Counted from the first letter of the stretch, positions 8,166 through 17,262 are shown. The stretch is DNA of 64,000 bases from Caulobacter ginsengisoli (GCF_030814835.1 NZ_JAUSVS010000004.1:62001-126000); one strand, 5' to 3'. The notes: a model not told the origin generated them from the sequence alone. A program made the numbers and translations.

Positions 8166-8710
8166 TCCGTGGGCGACGCATTCAACTCCGCGCGGTGGAG
8201 GAGGGCGACCTGCCCTTGCTGCACCGCTGGGCCAACGACGCCGAGTTGTGGCGCAATCTCGGCGGCTGGCGGTTTCCGTCCAGCCTGGATTCGACCAGGG
8301 CCTGGTTCGCCGGGCTGAAGAGTGACGCGGCCAACCACCGCTGGGTGATCGAGACCCTGGAGGAGCCGCAGGTCATCGGCACCGCCAACCTGGTCAATAT
8401 CGACTGGAAGAACGGCGTCGCCTTCCACGGCATGATGCTGGGTCCCATGGACCTGCGCGGCAAGGGCTATGGCCGCGACACGGTGATGACCGTCATGCGC
8501 TACGCCTTCGACGAGCTGGGCCTGTGGCGGCTCGACGGCGACATCATCGAGGACAACGCCGCCAGCCACGCCCTCTATGTCGGCAAGTGCGGCTGGCGCG
8601 AAGAGGGCCGCCAGCGCGGCTGGCACTACCGGGCCGGGCGGCGCTGGGACCGCATCCTGGTCGGGGTGACGGCCGAGGACTACCGGCCGCTGGAATCCTA
8701 CTGGGCGTGA
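8162..8710 (+). CDS. GNAT family N-acetyltransferase (RimJ/RimL-like)
   Basis: A 182-residue GNAT beginning MIRGRRIQLRAVEEGDLPLLHRW, the typical first strand and helix of RimJ/RimL-type acetyltransferases. The acetyl-CoA loop is DLRGKGYGRDTVMTVMRYAF, followed by DIIEDNAASHALYVGKCGW, the usual C-terminal half. In a locus that can make dTDP-amino sugars it could acetylate the sugar amine formed by the aminotransferases. It overlaps the upstream methyltransferase (ATGA) and the downstream gene (GTGA). Confidence 0.87.
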   Translation: MIRGRRIQLRAVEEGDLPLLHRWANDAELWRNLGGWRFPSSLDSTRAWFAGLKSDAANHRWVIETLEEPQVIGTANLVNIDWKNGVAFHGMMLGPMDLRGKGYGRDTVMTVMRYAFDELGLWRLDGDIIEDNAASHALYVGKCGWREEGRQRGWHYRAGRRWDRILVGVTAEDYRPLESYWA

Positions 8711-9561
8711 GCCATCCCTATGCCAGCCGGGCCTATGCCGAGGCGCTTAGCCACATTGGCCGGGCAGTCGAGGTTTCGGAGTGGCGCGGGTTCGTCCTTG
8801 AGCGGAGCATTGCGGCGGGCGGGACTGACGCCATCGGCCCCTATCCGCTCACCGTGCTGCCGCAAGACGCCGATGTCTCTGGCGGACTGACCCGTTTAGC
8901 TGAGCATGGCCTGGTATCGGTTGTGGTGGTGCCCGACCCCTTGCAGGGAACAGACCTCTCGGCCTTCACGATCCGCCGGCCGTTCAAGACCCACCAGCTG
9001 ATCGACGGCCCCTTCACCCCCAGCAAGCACCACGCCGAGCGCATCCGCCGGGGTCACCGCCGCTGCAGGGTCGAGCGGCGCGCCTTGGCGGACCATCTGG
9101 ACGACTGGCGGCGGCTCTATGCCGGTCTGGTCGAGCGGCGGACGGTGTCGGGCGCGGCCGACTTCCCGGACGGCTATTTCGCCATGCTGGCGGCCCAGCC
9201 GGCGATGCAAGCCTTCGTCGCTGAAATAGGCTCGCAGGTTGTGGCCATGACCCTGTGGTTCGCCTGGGAGGGGGTGGTTTACAACCATCTCACCGCATCC
9301 GACGCCGCCGGATACGCCAACGGGGCGAGTTTCGCACTCTACGACGCCGCCATTCAGCACTTCGCCGGGCAGGGGGTGATGAACCTCGGCGGCGGGGCGG
9401 GTCACGGCGACGATCCGGACGACGGGCTGGCCGCCTTCAAGCGCGGATTCGCCAACCGCGAAGTGGTGGCGCAGGTCTGTGGGGCGGCGCTGGATGAGGG
9501 GCGTTACGCGGCGCTGAGCGCGGGCCGCGAGACGGGGTTCTTCCCGGCCTACCGCGGATAG
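8707..9561 (+). CDS. FemAB-like GNAT-fold acyltransferase
   Basis: A 284-residue protein starting at GTG 8707, which overlaps the preceding stop (GTGA). The C-terminal half contains NHLTASDAAGYANGASFALY, then MNLGGGAG and GLAAFKRGFAN. This is the characteristic FemAB/Acetyltransf_6 pattern for aminoacyl or acyl transfer to a peptide or glycan. The N-terminal half is poorly conserved and contains RRPFKTHQLIDGPFTPSKHH. It is the last gene of the operon. Its end overlaps the convergent aminotransferase-like gene by 13 bp. The acyl donor (aminoacyl-tRNA or acyl-CoA) cannot be told from sequence. Confidence 0.78.
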   Translation: MSHPYASRAYAEALSHIGRAVEVSEWRGFVLERSIAAGGTDAIGPYPLTVLPQDADVSGGLTRLAEHGLVSVVVVPDPLQGTDLSAFTIRRPFKTHQLIDGPFTPSKHHAERIRRGHRRCRVERRALADHLDDWRRLYAGLVERRTVSGAADFPDGYFAMLAAQPAMQAFVAEIGSQVVAMTLWFAWEGVVYNHLTASDAAGYANGASFALYDAAIQHFAGQGVMNLGGGAGHGDDPDDGLAAFKRGFANREVVAQVCGAALDEGRYAALSAGRETGFFPAYRG

Positions 9562-10523
9562 GCGCGCACGGCCTCGACAATCCGCGCCATGTCCGCCGCG
9601 CCATAGCGGCCATCCAGCGGCAGCGACAGGCAACGACGCGCCAGGTCATGCGCCCCCGTGAAGGATGGAGGCGAGGGAACTTCCGCCCAGTGCCGGGGCG
9701 CCCAGATGCGGCGGTCGGCCAGCCAGGCGCTCATCGCCGCCGCATCCTCGACCAGGATCGGATAGGCCAGCGGCGTGAACGGAACATCCTGTTCGGGCCA
9801 CAGCGCCATCCCGGCCAGACCCGAGGCCAGCGCCGTCCAGTTGGCCCGCCGCCTCACCGCCTCGGCTCGCCAGTCAAAACCCTGCAGCGCCGCCAGGGTC
9901 CGTCCGCTCATCGCCCGGCCGTCGGGTTCGAACCCGGCTTCGCGGGCGATGAAGGCCAGCCGCCAGCCGCCAGGGTCCAGACCGTCGGGATCGCGGGCGC
10001 GGGCGTCGTTGGCGGCCCAGAGCGCCTCGTCGCCGGGTTCGTCCGGCGTCGGCAGCGGCTGGTTCGAGACCAGCAGCCCGCCGTCGCCCACCCCGATCAG
10101 CTTGCGCGGACTGTAGAGGATCACATCCCCGAACGGCGGGGCGTCCGGGTCGAGCGCCTGGGCCCGGTCCTCGATGACGAAGACGTCCGGCCGCCGCTCC
10201 GCCAGGGCCGGGCGCCCGAAATAGTCGACGACCAGCACCGTGTCGCCGGCCTCGACCTCGCTCAGGTCGGGCTCCAGCTGTCCGTCCACGGCATACCAGC
10301 TGACCGGAACGCCAGCCGTCCCGTCCGGCACCGTCTGGCAGACATAGGCCGGCAGCCAGAGCCGCCGGGGTTGCTGCTGCCGCAGGAGCGCCGCCAGCGC
10401 CGAACGCGCCGTGGAGAAGGCCGCCGCATGGGCCCAGCCGGCGGTCCAGCGATCCCACAGGCTTTCGGCCACCGGACCCGGAACAACGGCCGGCATGACC
10501 CCGCCGATGGCGCGTTCACTCAC
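9549..10523 (-). CDS. Short DegT-like PLP protein in the rfbBA operon
   Basis: A 324-residue protein that starts at GTG 10523, overlapping the rfbA stop (GTGA). It keeps a DegT/aminotransferase skeleton: AAFSTARSALAALLRQ, RRLWLPAYVCQTV, DTVLVVDYFGRP, VFVIEDRAQALD, and YSPRKLIGVGDGG with a candidate PLP lysine. It is 50-60 residues shorter than usual DegT enzymes, and the sequence between strands is reduced. It may be a dTDP-4-keto-sugar aminotransferase or a diverged relative. Linkage to rfbA and rfbB supports a dTDP-sugar role. Confidence 0.72.
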   Translation of the reverse strand: MSERAIGGVMPAVVPGPVAESLWDRWTAGWAHAAAFSTARSALAALLRQQQPRRLWLPAYVCQTVPDGTAGVPVSWYAVDGQLEPDLSEVEAGDTVLVVDYFGRPALAERRPDVFVIEDRAQALDPDAPPFGDVILYSPRKLIGVGDGGLLVSNQPLPTPDEPGDEALWAANDARARDPDGLDPGGWRLAFIAREAGFEPDGRAMSGRTLAALQGFDWRAEAVRRRANWTALASGLAGMALWPEQDVPFTPLAYPILVEDAAAMSAWLADRRIWAPRHWAEVPSPPSFTGAHDLARRCLSLPLDGRYGAADMARIVEAVRAYPR

Positions 10524-11431
10524 TCCGCCCCCGCCACCCGCCAGACCGCCTTGGGCTCGCGCTCGTAGGTGGTCAGGACGTAGGTGAGGTAGTCGCCGTA
10601 GGCGCTGCCGGCCAGGCGCTGGGCCAGGGCGGCGAACTGGTCCAGGTCGATGAAGCCCATGTTGAGGGCCACCTCCTCGGGGCAGCCGATCTTCAGGCCC
10701 TGGCGGCGCTCCAGGGTGTGGACGAACTGGCTGGCCTCCAGCAGGGCGTCGGGGGTGCCCATGTCCAGCCAGGCGACCCCGCGGCCCAGCCGCACGGCGT
10801 GCAGCCGGCCGGCCTCCAGATAGAGGCGGTTGAGATGGGTGATCTCCAGCTCGCCCCGCGCCGAGGGCTTGAGGCTGCGGGCCAGGGGCACGACCTGGTC
10901 GTCGTAGAAGTAGAGGCCCGTCACCGCCCAGTTGCTGGCCGGCTGGGCAGGCTTTTCCTCGATGGAGATGATTTTCTCGTCGGGGCCGAACCCGGCCACC
11001 CCGAACCGCTCGGGATCGACCACGTGATTGAGGAAGACGGTGGCCCCGCCAGGGTCCTGGGCGGCGGCCTGGAGGGTCACCGTCATCTTGTCGCCGTAGA
11101 AGACGTTGTCGCCCAGGATCAGCGCCGCCGGCTCTCCGGCGAGAAAGTCCTCGGCGATCAGGAAGGCCTGCGGCAGGCCTTCCGGGTTGGGTTGCTCCGC
11201 ATACGACAGGTTCAGGCCCCAGTGGTCGCCATCGCCGAACAGCCGCCGGAACAGCGGCAGGTCCTCGGGGGTCGAGATGATCATGATCTCGCGGATGCCG
11301 GCCAGCATCAGGGTCGACAGCGGATAGTAGATCATCGGCTTGTCGTAGACCGGGATCAGCTGCTTGGAGATGGCCAGGGTCGAGGGATGCAGCCGCGTTC
11401 CCCGTCCGCCGGCCAGGACGATACCCTTCAT
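10520..11431 (-). CDS. rfbA: Glucose-1-phosphate thymidylyltransferase
   Basis: A 303-residue enzyme that joins glucose-1-phosphate and dTTP to give dTDP-glucose and pyrophosphate. The start ATG 11431 yields [16 protein letters not shown], the nucleotide-binding signature, followed by [50 protein letters not shown] and [16 protein letters not shown] are all as in RmlA. It overlaps rfbB by ATGA at 11428-11431 and the downstream PLP gene by GTGA, making a three-gene minus-strand operon. Confidence 0.96.
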   Translation of the reverse strand: MKGIVLAGGRGTRLHPSTLAISKQLIPVYDKPMIYYPLSTLMLAGIREIMIISTPEDLPLFRRLFGDGDHWGLNLSYAEQPNPEGLPQAFLIAEDFLAGEPAALILGDNVFYGDKMTVTLQAAAQDPGGATVFLNHVVDPERFGVAGFGPDEKIISIEEKPAQPASNWAVTGLYFYDDQVVPLARSLKPSARGELEITHLNRLYLEAGRLHAVRLGRGVAWLDMGTPDALLEASQFVHTLERRQGLKIGCPEEVALNMGFIDLDQFAALAQRLAGSAYGDYLTYVLTTYEREPKAVWRVAGAE

Positions 11432-12468
11432 CGCTTCTCTCCCGCCGCCGCCAGTCCCAAGCGGGCGCGGCCATGGCCCTGGGCGCGCAGGGGCTCCCAC
11501 CAGGCCGGATTGTCGAGATACCAGCGCACGGTCTTTTCCAGCCCGGTTTCGAAGCTTTCGACGGGTCGCCAGGCCAGCTCGGTCTCGAGCTTGGTCGGAT
11601 CGATGGCGTAGCGGCGGTCGTGGCCGGGGCGGTCGGCGACGAAGGTGATCAGCTCACGGCGGTTCTGCTGGCCGGCGAAGCGGTCGACCAGGTCGCAGAC
11701 CTGGCGGACGATATCGATATTGGTCCGCTCGCTGCGGGCCCCGACATTGTAGGTCTCGCCGACCCGGCCCCTGGTCAGGATGGCGACCAGGGCCCGGGCG
11801 TGGTCCTCCACATGCAGCCAGTCGCGGACATTGCCGCCGTCGCCATAGACGGGCAGGGGCAGGCCCTCCAGGGCGTTGAGGATGGTCAGGGGGATCAGCT
11901 TCTCGGGCAGCTGGCAGGGGCCGTAGTTGTTGCCGCAATTGCTGACCAGGGTCGGCAGCCCATAGGTGTGGTTCCAGGCGCGGGCCAGGTGGTCGCCGGC
12001 CGCCTTGCTGGCCGAATAGGGCGAGCGCGGATCGATGGGGCTGTCCTCGCGGAACAGGCCGTCCTCGCCCAGCGAGCCATAGACCTCGTCGGTGGAGACC
12101 TGGAGGAAGCGGAAGTCCGGATTGCCGCCGCAGGCCTTGCGGGCCGCCTCCAGCAGCACCGCCGTGCCGGTGATGTTGCTGCGCACGAAGTCCAGCGGCC
12201 CGTCGATGGAACGGTCGACATGGGTCTCGGCGGCGAGGTGCATGACCGCGTCCGGCCGGGCCTGAGCGAAGGCGTCGGCCATGGCCGCGGGGTCGGCGAC
12301 ATCGGCCTGGATGAAGGCGATGCGGTCCATCACCGGCGCCAGGCTGGCCAGGTTGCCGGCATAGGTCAGGGCGTCGACGGCCGTGACCGTCCAGCCCGGC
12401 GCGTTCGCCAGGAGCCGGCAGACCGCCGAGCCGATGAACCCGGCGCCGCCTGTGACCAGGACCTTCAT
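11428..12468 (-). CDS. rfbB: dTDP-glucose 4,6-dehydratase
   Basis: A 346-residue extended SDR that converts dTDP-glucose to dTDP-4-keto-6-deoxyglucose. NAD binding is shown by [18 protein letters not shown]; other motifs are [25 protein letters not shown], and the catalytic [24 protein letters not shown] and [13 protein letters not shown] C-terminal features also match RmlB. The ATG 12468 was chosen over a start at 12504 because it places the Rossmann motif at the N-terminus. No rfbC or rfbD is present, so the product probably goes to an amino-sugar rather than to rhamnose. Confidence 0.95.
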   Translation of the reverse strand: MKVLVTGGAGFIGSAVCRLLANAPGWTVTAVDALTYAGNLASLAPVMDRIAFIQADVADPAAMADAFAQARPDAVMHLAAETHVDRSIDGPLDFVRSNITGTAVLLEAARKACGGNPDFRFLQVSTDEVYGSLGEDGLFREDSPIDPRSPYSASKAAGDHLARAWNHTYGLPTLVSNCGNNYGPCQLPEKLIPLTILNALEGLPLPVYGDGGNVRDWLHVEDHARALVAILTRGRVGETYNVGARSERTNIDIVRQVCDLVDRFAGQQNRRELITFVADRPGHDRRYAIDPTKLETELAWRPVESFETGLEKTVRWYLDNPAWWEPLRAQGHGRARLGLAAAGEKR

Positions 12469-12567
12469 GGGGGGCAATAGACACCTCCAGGTGATTCGAA
12501 GCACGCGGGCCGCGCCCGGCGGTTGCGCCGCATAGCGTCGCGGGCGCCGCCATGATCAAGTCGCCGG

Positions 12568-13680
12568 ATGGGGCGTATCCTGGCCATGGTCGGCGTGGGC
12601 GTGCTGGCGGTCCTGGCCGCCGGCCTGGCCTGGTTCGCCCTGCAGCCGGCCCCACCGCCGCCGCCAGCCCTGCCGCCCCCCGCCGTCCTGGCCTCCACGC
12701 CGGCCCGCGACCAGCTCACCGCCGAGATCGCCCGCCTGGGCCAATCCATCGATGGCGAGACCGGCATCGCGGTGGTCGACATTTCCGGCGGCTGGGGAAC
12801 CTCCTGGAATGGCGATAAGCTGTTGCCCCAACAGTCGGTCGCCAAGCTCTGGGCGACCCTGGCCCTGCTCGACGGCGTCGACCACGGCCGGATCTCGCCG
12901 ACCGAAGCCGTAGTGATCACCAAGGCCGACCTTTCCATCTTCAACCAGCCCCTGCGCGACCGGGTCGGCGACGGCGGCCTGGCCATCAGCCTGCAGAGCC
13001 TGATGGAGCATGCCCTGACCCTGAGCGACAACGCCGCCAACGAGGCCCTGGTTCGCCGGGTCGGCGGACCCTGGGCGGTGCAGGCGGTGCTGGCCGCCAA
13101 GAACCTGGGCCCAGACATCCGTTTCGGTCCGGGCGAGCGCGAACTGCAGATCGAGGCGGCGGGCCTGCCGGGCTGGAAACCCGAATACAGCTTCGGCCGC
13201 GCCTTCTGGGTCGACCGCGAGGCCCTGCCGCCCGACCGGCGCCTGGCCGCGCTGAAGGCCTATCTGGCCGATCCTCCCGACGGCGCAACACCCGACGCCC
13301 TGGCCGACGCCCTGGCCCGGCTCTATCGCGGCGAACTGCTCTCGCCGGCCGGCACCCAGCGCATGCTGAGCCTGATGGCCCACGCCATCACCGGTCCCGA
13401 GCGGCTGAGCGGCGGCCTCTCGCCCGGCTGGCGCTACGCCCACAAGACCGGCACCGGCCAGGTCGACGAGCAGCTGGCGACCGGCTTCAACGATGTCGGC
13501 CTGCTGACCGGCCCGGACGGCCGCACCTATGTCGTGGTGGTGCTGATCGGCCAGACCACGGCCCCGGTGAAGACGCGCCAGGCGATGATGCAGGCGGTGA
13601 CGCGGGCGGTGATCGCGTATTCAGAAGGGTCTAGGGGAGAGGGGTTAGGGATTAGCCAGCCCCTAGCCCCTAGCCCCTAG
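12568..13680 (+). CDS. Class A beta-lactamase-like serine hydrolase
   Basis: A 370-residue protein with an N-terminal membrane segment (residues about 4-26), then a proline-rich linker with two runs of prolines. The serine beta-lactamase fold follows: Ser90 in SVAK (SxxK), SDN at 153-155 and KTG at 293-295. It would act in the periplasm, anchored or after cleavage, as a beta-lactamase or DD-peptidase-like enzyme. The C-terminal residues are encoded by a CCCCTAG repeat tract and overlap the convergent gene by 11 bp, so the last ten or so residues are probably not functional. Confidence 0.88.
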   Translation: MGRILAMVGVGVLAVLAAGLAWFALQPAPPPPPALPPPAVLASTPARDQLTAEIARLGQSIDGETGIAVVDISGGWGTSWNGDKLLPQQSVAKLWATLALLDGVDHGRISPTEAVVITKADLSIFNQPLRDRVGDGGLAISLQSLMEHALTLSDNAANEALVRRVGGPWAVQAVLAAKNLGPDIRFGPGERELQIEAAGLPGWKPEYSFGRAFWVDREALPPDRRLAALKAYLADPPDGATPDALADALARLYRGELLSPAGTQRMLSLMAHAITGPERLSGGLSPGWRYAHKTGTGQVDEQLATGFNDVGLLTGPDGRTYVVVVLIGQTTAPVKTRQAMMQAVTRAVIAYSEGSRGEGLGISQPLAPSP

Positions 13681-13692
13681 CCCCTAGCCCCT
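13660..13692. repeat. Heptanucleotide tandem repeat (CCCCTAG)
   Basis: Four exact CCCCTAG units run from 13660 to 13687, and a fifth partial CCCCT follows. The stop codon of the beta-lactamase-like gene and the stop codon of the convergent MmcQ gene both lie in this tract. Just upstream, CTAGGGG (13631-13637) is an inverted copy. Changes in repeat number would shift the C-termini of both proteins. Confidence 0.85.
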
Positions 13693-14059
13693 CAACCAAC
13701 CGTCCCAGCTTCTTCGGCGCCATCGCCACGTAGCTCTGACGCATCCAGCCCTTCAGGGTCTCCATCTCGCCGAACGGGTCATCGTCCGGACCGAAATGGA
13801 TGATCGCCCACTGGTGCTGCCGGTGCCAGCCGACGCTTTCACGCACGAAGGGCAGGTGCTGGATCATTTCGTAGGAGACCGGCAGCTTGACGACCAGCTT
13901 CAGCTCGTCGGCCTGACCCCTGTCGCCGACGACGGCGAACCCCTTGCCCTTGACCCGGACATAGTGGGCCGCCAGCCAGGGGATCACGTCGGTCTCGGGC
14001 AGGCTCAGGCCGTAAGCGATCAGCTCGGCCTCGGCGCGCTGGTGGAGCGTCTGCTGCAT
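13670..14059 (-). CDS. MmcQ/YjbR family protein, copy 2
   Basis: A 129-residue small protein of the MmcQ/YjbR (CyaY-like fold) family, often described as DNA-binding, with no established biochemical role. Landmarks are LSLPETDVIPW, VRVKGKGFAVVGD, LKLVVKLPVSYEMIQ, and MRQSYVAMAPKKLGRLV. It lies two bases downstream of a paralogue with the same segment order. This and the high identity in the FVRESxGWxRQHQWAI block point to a tandem duplication. Its C-terminus is set by the CCCCTAG tract. Confidence 0.85.
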   Translation of the reverse strand: MQQTLHQRAEAELIAYGLSLPETDVIPWLAAHYVRVKGKGFAVVGDRGQADELKLVVKLPVSYEMIQHLPFVRESVGWHRQHQWAIIHFGPDDDPFGEMETLKGWMRQSYVAMAPKKLGRLVEGLGARG

Positions 14060-14061
14060 CG

Positions 14062-14436
14062 TCAGACCAGCCGCGCCAGCGTCTTCGGCGCGATCGCCGC
14101 ATAGCTCTGCCTCAGCCAGCCCTTCAGCGTCTCCATCTCGCTGAACGGGTCGTCGTCCGGGCCGAAATGGGCGATGGCCCACTGGTGCTGGCGATACCAG
14201 CCGCGGCTTTCGCGCACGAACCACAGGTCCTGCACCATCTCGAAGGAGATCGGCAGCTTGACGGTGACGGTCAGCTGGTCGATCGGCTGGGCCTTGTCGC
14301 CGAAGATGGCGAACATCCTGCCCCTCACCCGGAGCACGCGCGTGAACGCCCAGCCCAGGCCCGCATCGGTCTCGGGCAGAGTCAGGCCAAAGGCCGTCAG
14401 CTCGGCCTCGGCGCGCTGGTGGGGCGTCTCGCTCAT
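14062..14436 (-). CDS. MmcQ/YjbR family protein, copy 1
   Basis: A 124-residue paralogue of the downstream gene, sharing HQRAEAELxAxGLxLPETD, then VKLPISFEMVQ, HFGPDDDPFSEMETLKGW, and LRQSYAAIAPKTLARLV. The start ATG at 14436 gives the usual family N-terminus. The two genes form a minus-strand pair with a 2-bp gap and are probably co-transcribed. The function is unknown beyond family membership. Confidence 0.85.
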   Translation of the reverse strand: MSETPHQRAEAELTAFGLTLPETDAGLGWAFTRVLRVRGRMFAIFGDKAQPIDQLTVTVKLPISFEMVQDLWFVRESRGWYRQHQWAIAHFGPDDDPFSEMETLKGWLRQSYAAIAPKTLARLV

Positions 14437-14481
14437 CAGCCGAGGCTAGCGCCGGGACGCCGCAAGCGCTACCTCACGCCC

Positions 14482-15228
14482 ATGCTCCTGCACCGCTCCT
14501 CCTGGCCCGAGATCGAGGCCTTCCTCACCCGCTCGACCAGCGTGGTCGTGCCCATCGGCTCCAACGAGCAGCACGGCCCCACGGGCCTGCTCGGCACCGA
14601 CTGGATGTGTCCCGAGATCATCGCCACCGAGGCCCAGAAGGACGCCGACATCCTGATCGCCCCGACCTTCAACATCGGCATGGCCCAGCATCACCTGGCC
14701 TTCCCGGGGACGATCTCGCTGCGGCCCAGCACCTTCATCGCCGCCATCGGCGACTGGGTGCGCTCGCTGGCCGGCCATGGCTTTACCCGGATCTATTTCC
14801 TCAACGGCCATGGCGGCAATGTCGCCTCCATCGAGGCGGCCTTTTCCGAGATTTATGCCGAGTACAGCTATACTGGCCGCCGCGCGCCCTTCGCCTGCAA
14901 GCTGAAGAACTGGTGGGACCTGCCCGAGGTGCTGGGCCTGGCCAACCGCCAGTTCCCGGTCGGTCATGGCAGCCACGCCACCCCGTCCGAGATCGCCGTC
15001 ACCCAGTGGGCCTATCCGGACGCGATCAAGACGGCCAACTACGCCCCGCAGATCGCCCCGACCGGCCCGATCCGCGAGGCCCTGGACTTCCGCGCCCGCT
15101 ACGCCGACGGCCGCATGGGTTCGGACCCCGCCCTGGCCACGCCGGAAAAGGGCGGCGAGCTGGTGGCGACCGCGGCGCGCGGGCTGATCAAGGATCTGGC
15201 GGCGTTCGGGGCCGAGATCGCACCCTGA
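14482..15228 (+). CDS. Creatininase family amidohydrolase
   Basis: A 248-residue protein with the creatininase fold signatures: GSNEQHGPTGLLGTD, with metal ligands Glu29, His31 and Asp40; IYFLNGHGGNVAS in the middle; and GHGSHATPSEIAVTQ. Members hydrolyse cyclic amides such as creatinine, or act in cofactor pathways such as mycofactocin and F420-related steps. None of those partner genes is here, so the substrate is unknown. The chosen ATG 14482 gives a start at the first conserved strand. It is divergent from the MmcQ pair. Confidence 0.88.
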   Translation: MLLHRSSWPEIEAFLTRSTSVVVPIGSNEQHGPTGLLGTDWMCPEIIATEAQKDADILIAPTFNIGMAQHHLAFPGTISLRPSTFIAAIGDWVRSLAGHGFTRIYFLNGHGGNVASIEAAFSEIYAEYSYTGRRAPFACKLKNWWDLPEVLGLANRQFPVGHGSHATPSEIAVTQWAYPDAIKTANYAPQIAPTGPIREALDFRARYADGRMGSDPALATPEKGGELVATAARGLIKDLAAFGAEIAP

Positions 15229-15259
15229 GCGCGACGCCCCGTCGCACAGCGATTTATGG

Positions 15260-15274
15260 TTAAGCCGTTGTTAT
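15260..15274 (+). promoter_or_regulatory. Possible CtrA half-site pair upstream of the MCP gene
   Basis: TTAA (15260-15263), seven bases, then TTAT (15271-15274) differs by one base from the CtrA box TTAA-N7-TTAA known in Caulobacterales. It is 48 bp before the MCP start, in a 93-bp promoter gap. One mismatch and a short motif make chance occurrence possible. Confidence 0.3.
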
Positions 15275-15321
15275 AGGTCATCGCGTGCAATGGCGGCGAT
15301 CCTTTGCACGGACCGCCTCAC

Positions 15322-17112
15322 ATGCGAATCTCAACCGCCCTGAACCTCTTCGCCGCGGCCCTGGTGGGGGGGCTTCTGGCGCTGGCCCTGGTGGCCTGGT
15401 CGACCATCGACACCATCCGCGTCGGGGGCCGGCACTATGACGCCATCATCGCCGGCAAGGACCTGACGGCGGACATGCTGCCGCCGCCGCTCTACATCAT
15501 CGAGGCCTATCTGACGGTGCGTGAGGCGGCGGATGGCGTCATCACCGCCGACGAAGCCGGCGCCAAGCTGTCCCGGCTGAGGTCCGAATACGACCAGCGG
15601 CTGGCGGTCTGGCGGGCCAGTGACTACGACCCCAAGGTCAAGGCCATCCTGCTGGGCGCTTCCCACCAGGCTGCCGCGCAGTTCTGGACCCTGAGCCAAC
15701 AACAGCTGATGCCCGCCATCGCCGCGGCCAACCAGGCGGAGGTCCAGCGCCTGCTGCCGGAGCTGACCGCCGCCTACCAACGCCATCGGCAGGCCGTGGA
15801 CCTCATGGTGCCAATGATCGCCGCCGATAACGCCCGCACCGAGGCTGTCGCCGGCCGCGATCAGGCCCGCTCGGTCGGGCTGATGTCCGGGCTGGGCCTG
15901 GTGATGGGGGCCATCATCGGGGCGGGGGTCTGGGCCCTGCGCCGCCAGGTGCTGGCTCCCGTGCTGCGGATCGCCGGCTATATGCGTCGCCTGGCCACCG
16001 GCGACTACGAAGAGGCGCCGCCCTTCGCCGGTCGGCGCGACGAGATCGGCTCGATGGCCGAGTCGGTGGCGGTGTTCCGCGAAAGCGCCCTGGAGCGGCG
16101 GACCCTGCGCGAGCAGGCCGAGGAGGCTCGCCGGCTGGGCGAGGCCGACCGCGAGCGATCGGCCGCCGAACAGGCGCGGGCGGAGCGCGAGCAGCAACAG
16201 GTGGTCGCCGCCCTGGCCGAGGCGCTGAAACGCCTGTCGGCGGGCGACCTGGCCGTGCGGATCGAAACCCCGGTCGCCGAGCGCTTCCAGACCTTGCGGA
16301 CCGACTTCAACGCCGCCGCCGCCAGCCTGGCGGAGGTGGTCGCCGCCGTCGGCCAGGTGGCCCAGAGCGTCCGCACCGCCTCGCAGGAGATCAGCGGGGC
16401 CGCCGACGACCTCTCCCGCCGGACCGAACAACAGGCCGCCAGTCTGGAAGAGACCGCCGCGGCCCTGGAGGAAATCACCGCCACCATCTCCCGCACCGCC
16501 CATGGCGCCGAGGCCGCCAACCGGCTGAGCGCCGACGCCCGCGCCCAGGGCGACGCCAGCGGCGAGGTCGTGCACGCGGCCATCGAGGCCATGGCGCGGA
16601 TCGAGACCTCGTCCGGCCAGATCGGCCGGATCATCGGGGTGATCGACGAGATCGCCTTCCAGACCAATCTCCTGGCCCTGAACGCCGGGGTCGAGGCGGC
16701 CCGGGCCGGCGAGGCCGGTCGCGGCTTCGCCGTGGTGGCGACCGAGGTCCGCGCTCTCGCACAGAGATCGGCCGACGCGGCCAAGGAGATCAAGGACCTG
16801 ATCCAGGCCAGTTCCGACGAGGTGGCCGGTGGCGTCGCCCTGGTCCGCCGGGCGGGCGAGGCGCTGGACGCCATCGTCGGCAAGGTCTCCTCGATCCATG
16901 ACCAGCTTGGCGAGATCGCCGGCTCGACGAACGAACAGTCCCAGGGCCTGGGCCAGGTCAACACCGCCGTCGCCCACATGGACCAGGTCACCCAGCAGAA
17001 CGCCGCCATGGTCGAACAGACCTCGGCCGCCGCACGGTCGCTGCAGGACGAGACGGCCGAACTGGGCCGCCGGCTGCAACGGTTCTCGACGGGGGTTCGG
17101 GCCGCCGCCTGA
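15322..17112 (+). CDS. Methyl-accepting chemotaxis protein
   Basis: A 596-residue chemoreceptor. Transmembrane helix 1 is at about residues 6-28 and helix 2 at about 192-212, around a periplasmic sensor of ~160 residues that looks helical. A HAMP domain follows ([20 protein letters not shown]), then a second HAMP-like stretch containing [18 protein letters not shown]. The signalling domain has the hairpin-tip signature [20 protein letters not shown]. No C-terminal CheR-docking pentapeptide is seen. ATG 15322 was preferred over an upstream TTG at 15304. Its ligand is unknown. Confidence 0.95.
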   Translation: MRISTALNLFAAALVGGLLALALVAWSTIDTIRVGGRHYDAIIAGKDLTADMLPPPLYIIEAYLTVREAADGVITADEAGAKLSRLRSEYDQRLAVWRASDYDPKVKAILLGASHQAAAQFWTLSQQQLMPAIAAANQAEVQRLLPELTAAYQRHRQAVDLMVPMIAADNARTEAVAGRDQARSVGLMSGLGLVMGAIIGAGVWALRRQVLAPVLRIAGYMRRLATGDYEEAPPFAGRRDEIGSMAESVAVFRESALERRTLREQAEEARRLGEADRERSAAEQARAEREQQQVVAALAEALKRLSAGDLAVRIETPVAERFQTLRTDFNAAAASLAEVVAAVGQVAQSVRTASQEISGAADDLSRRTEQQAASLEETAAALEEITATISRTAHGAEAANRLSADARAQGDASGEVVHAAIEAMARIETSSGQIGRIIGVIDEIAFQTNLLALNAGVEAARAGEAGRGFAVVATEVRALAQRSADAAKEIKDLIQASSDEVAGGVALVRRAGEALDAIVGKVSSIHDQLGEIAGSTNEQSQGLGQVNTAVAHMDQVTQQNAAMVEQTSAAARSLQDETAELGRRLQRFSTGVRAAA

Positions 17113-17122
17113 GGTCAAAGGT

Positions 17123-17139
17123 CCGCGCCAGTGGCGCGG
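17123..17139. other. Perfect 7-bp hairpin after the MCP gene
   Basis: CCGCGCC-AGT-GGCGCGG lies 10 bases after the MCP stop codon. It has no following T-run, so it is not a classic intrinsic terminator, but it could stop 3' exonucleases or pause polymerase. The rest of the 17113-17262 gap shows no gene. Confidence 0.45.
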
Positions 17140-17262
17140 CGCTTGCGCGCAGTGTGAGTTGTTTGCCCCCAGGATGAGCAATAGCGGCACTTCGCGCGCC
17201 TGAAAATTAGGATTCCTTCAACGCGGATAGCGGCCCTTGGTCCGGCGAAAAAGGCGCCGATC

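Noticed and set aside
10520..11500. Upstream extension of rfbA to 11500 and similar N-terminal extensions
   Set aside because: The extension codes for an unlike proline/glycine-rich stretch that would overlap deep into rfbB; ATG 11431 gives the family N-terminus.
13660..13692. CCCCTAG tract as a CRISPR or telomere-like array
   Set aside because: Only four 7-base units with no spacers; this is a simple tandem repeat in overlapping gene ends.
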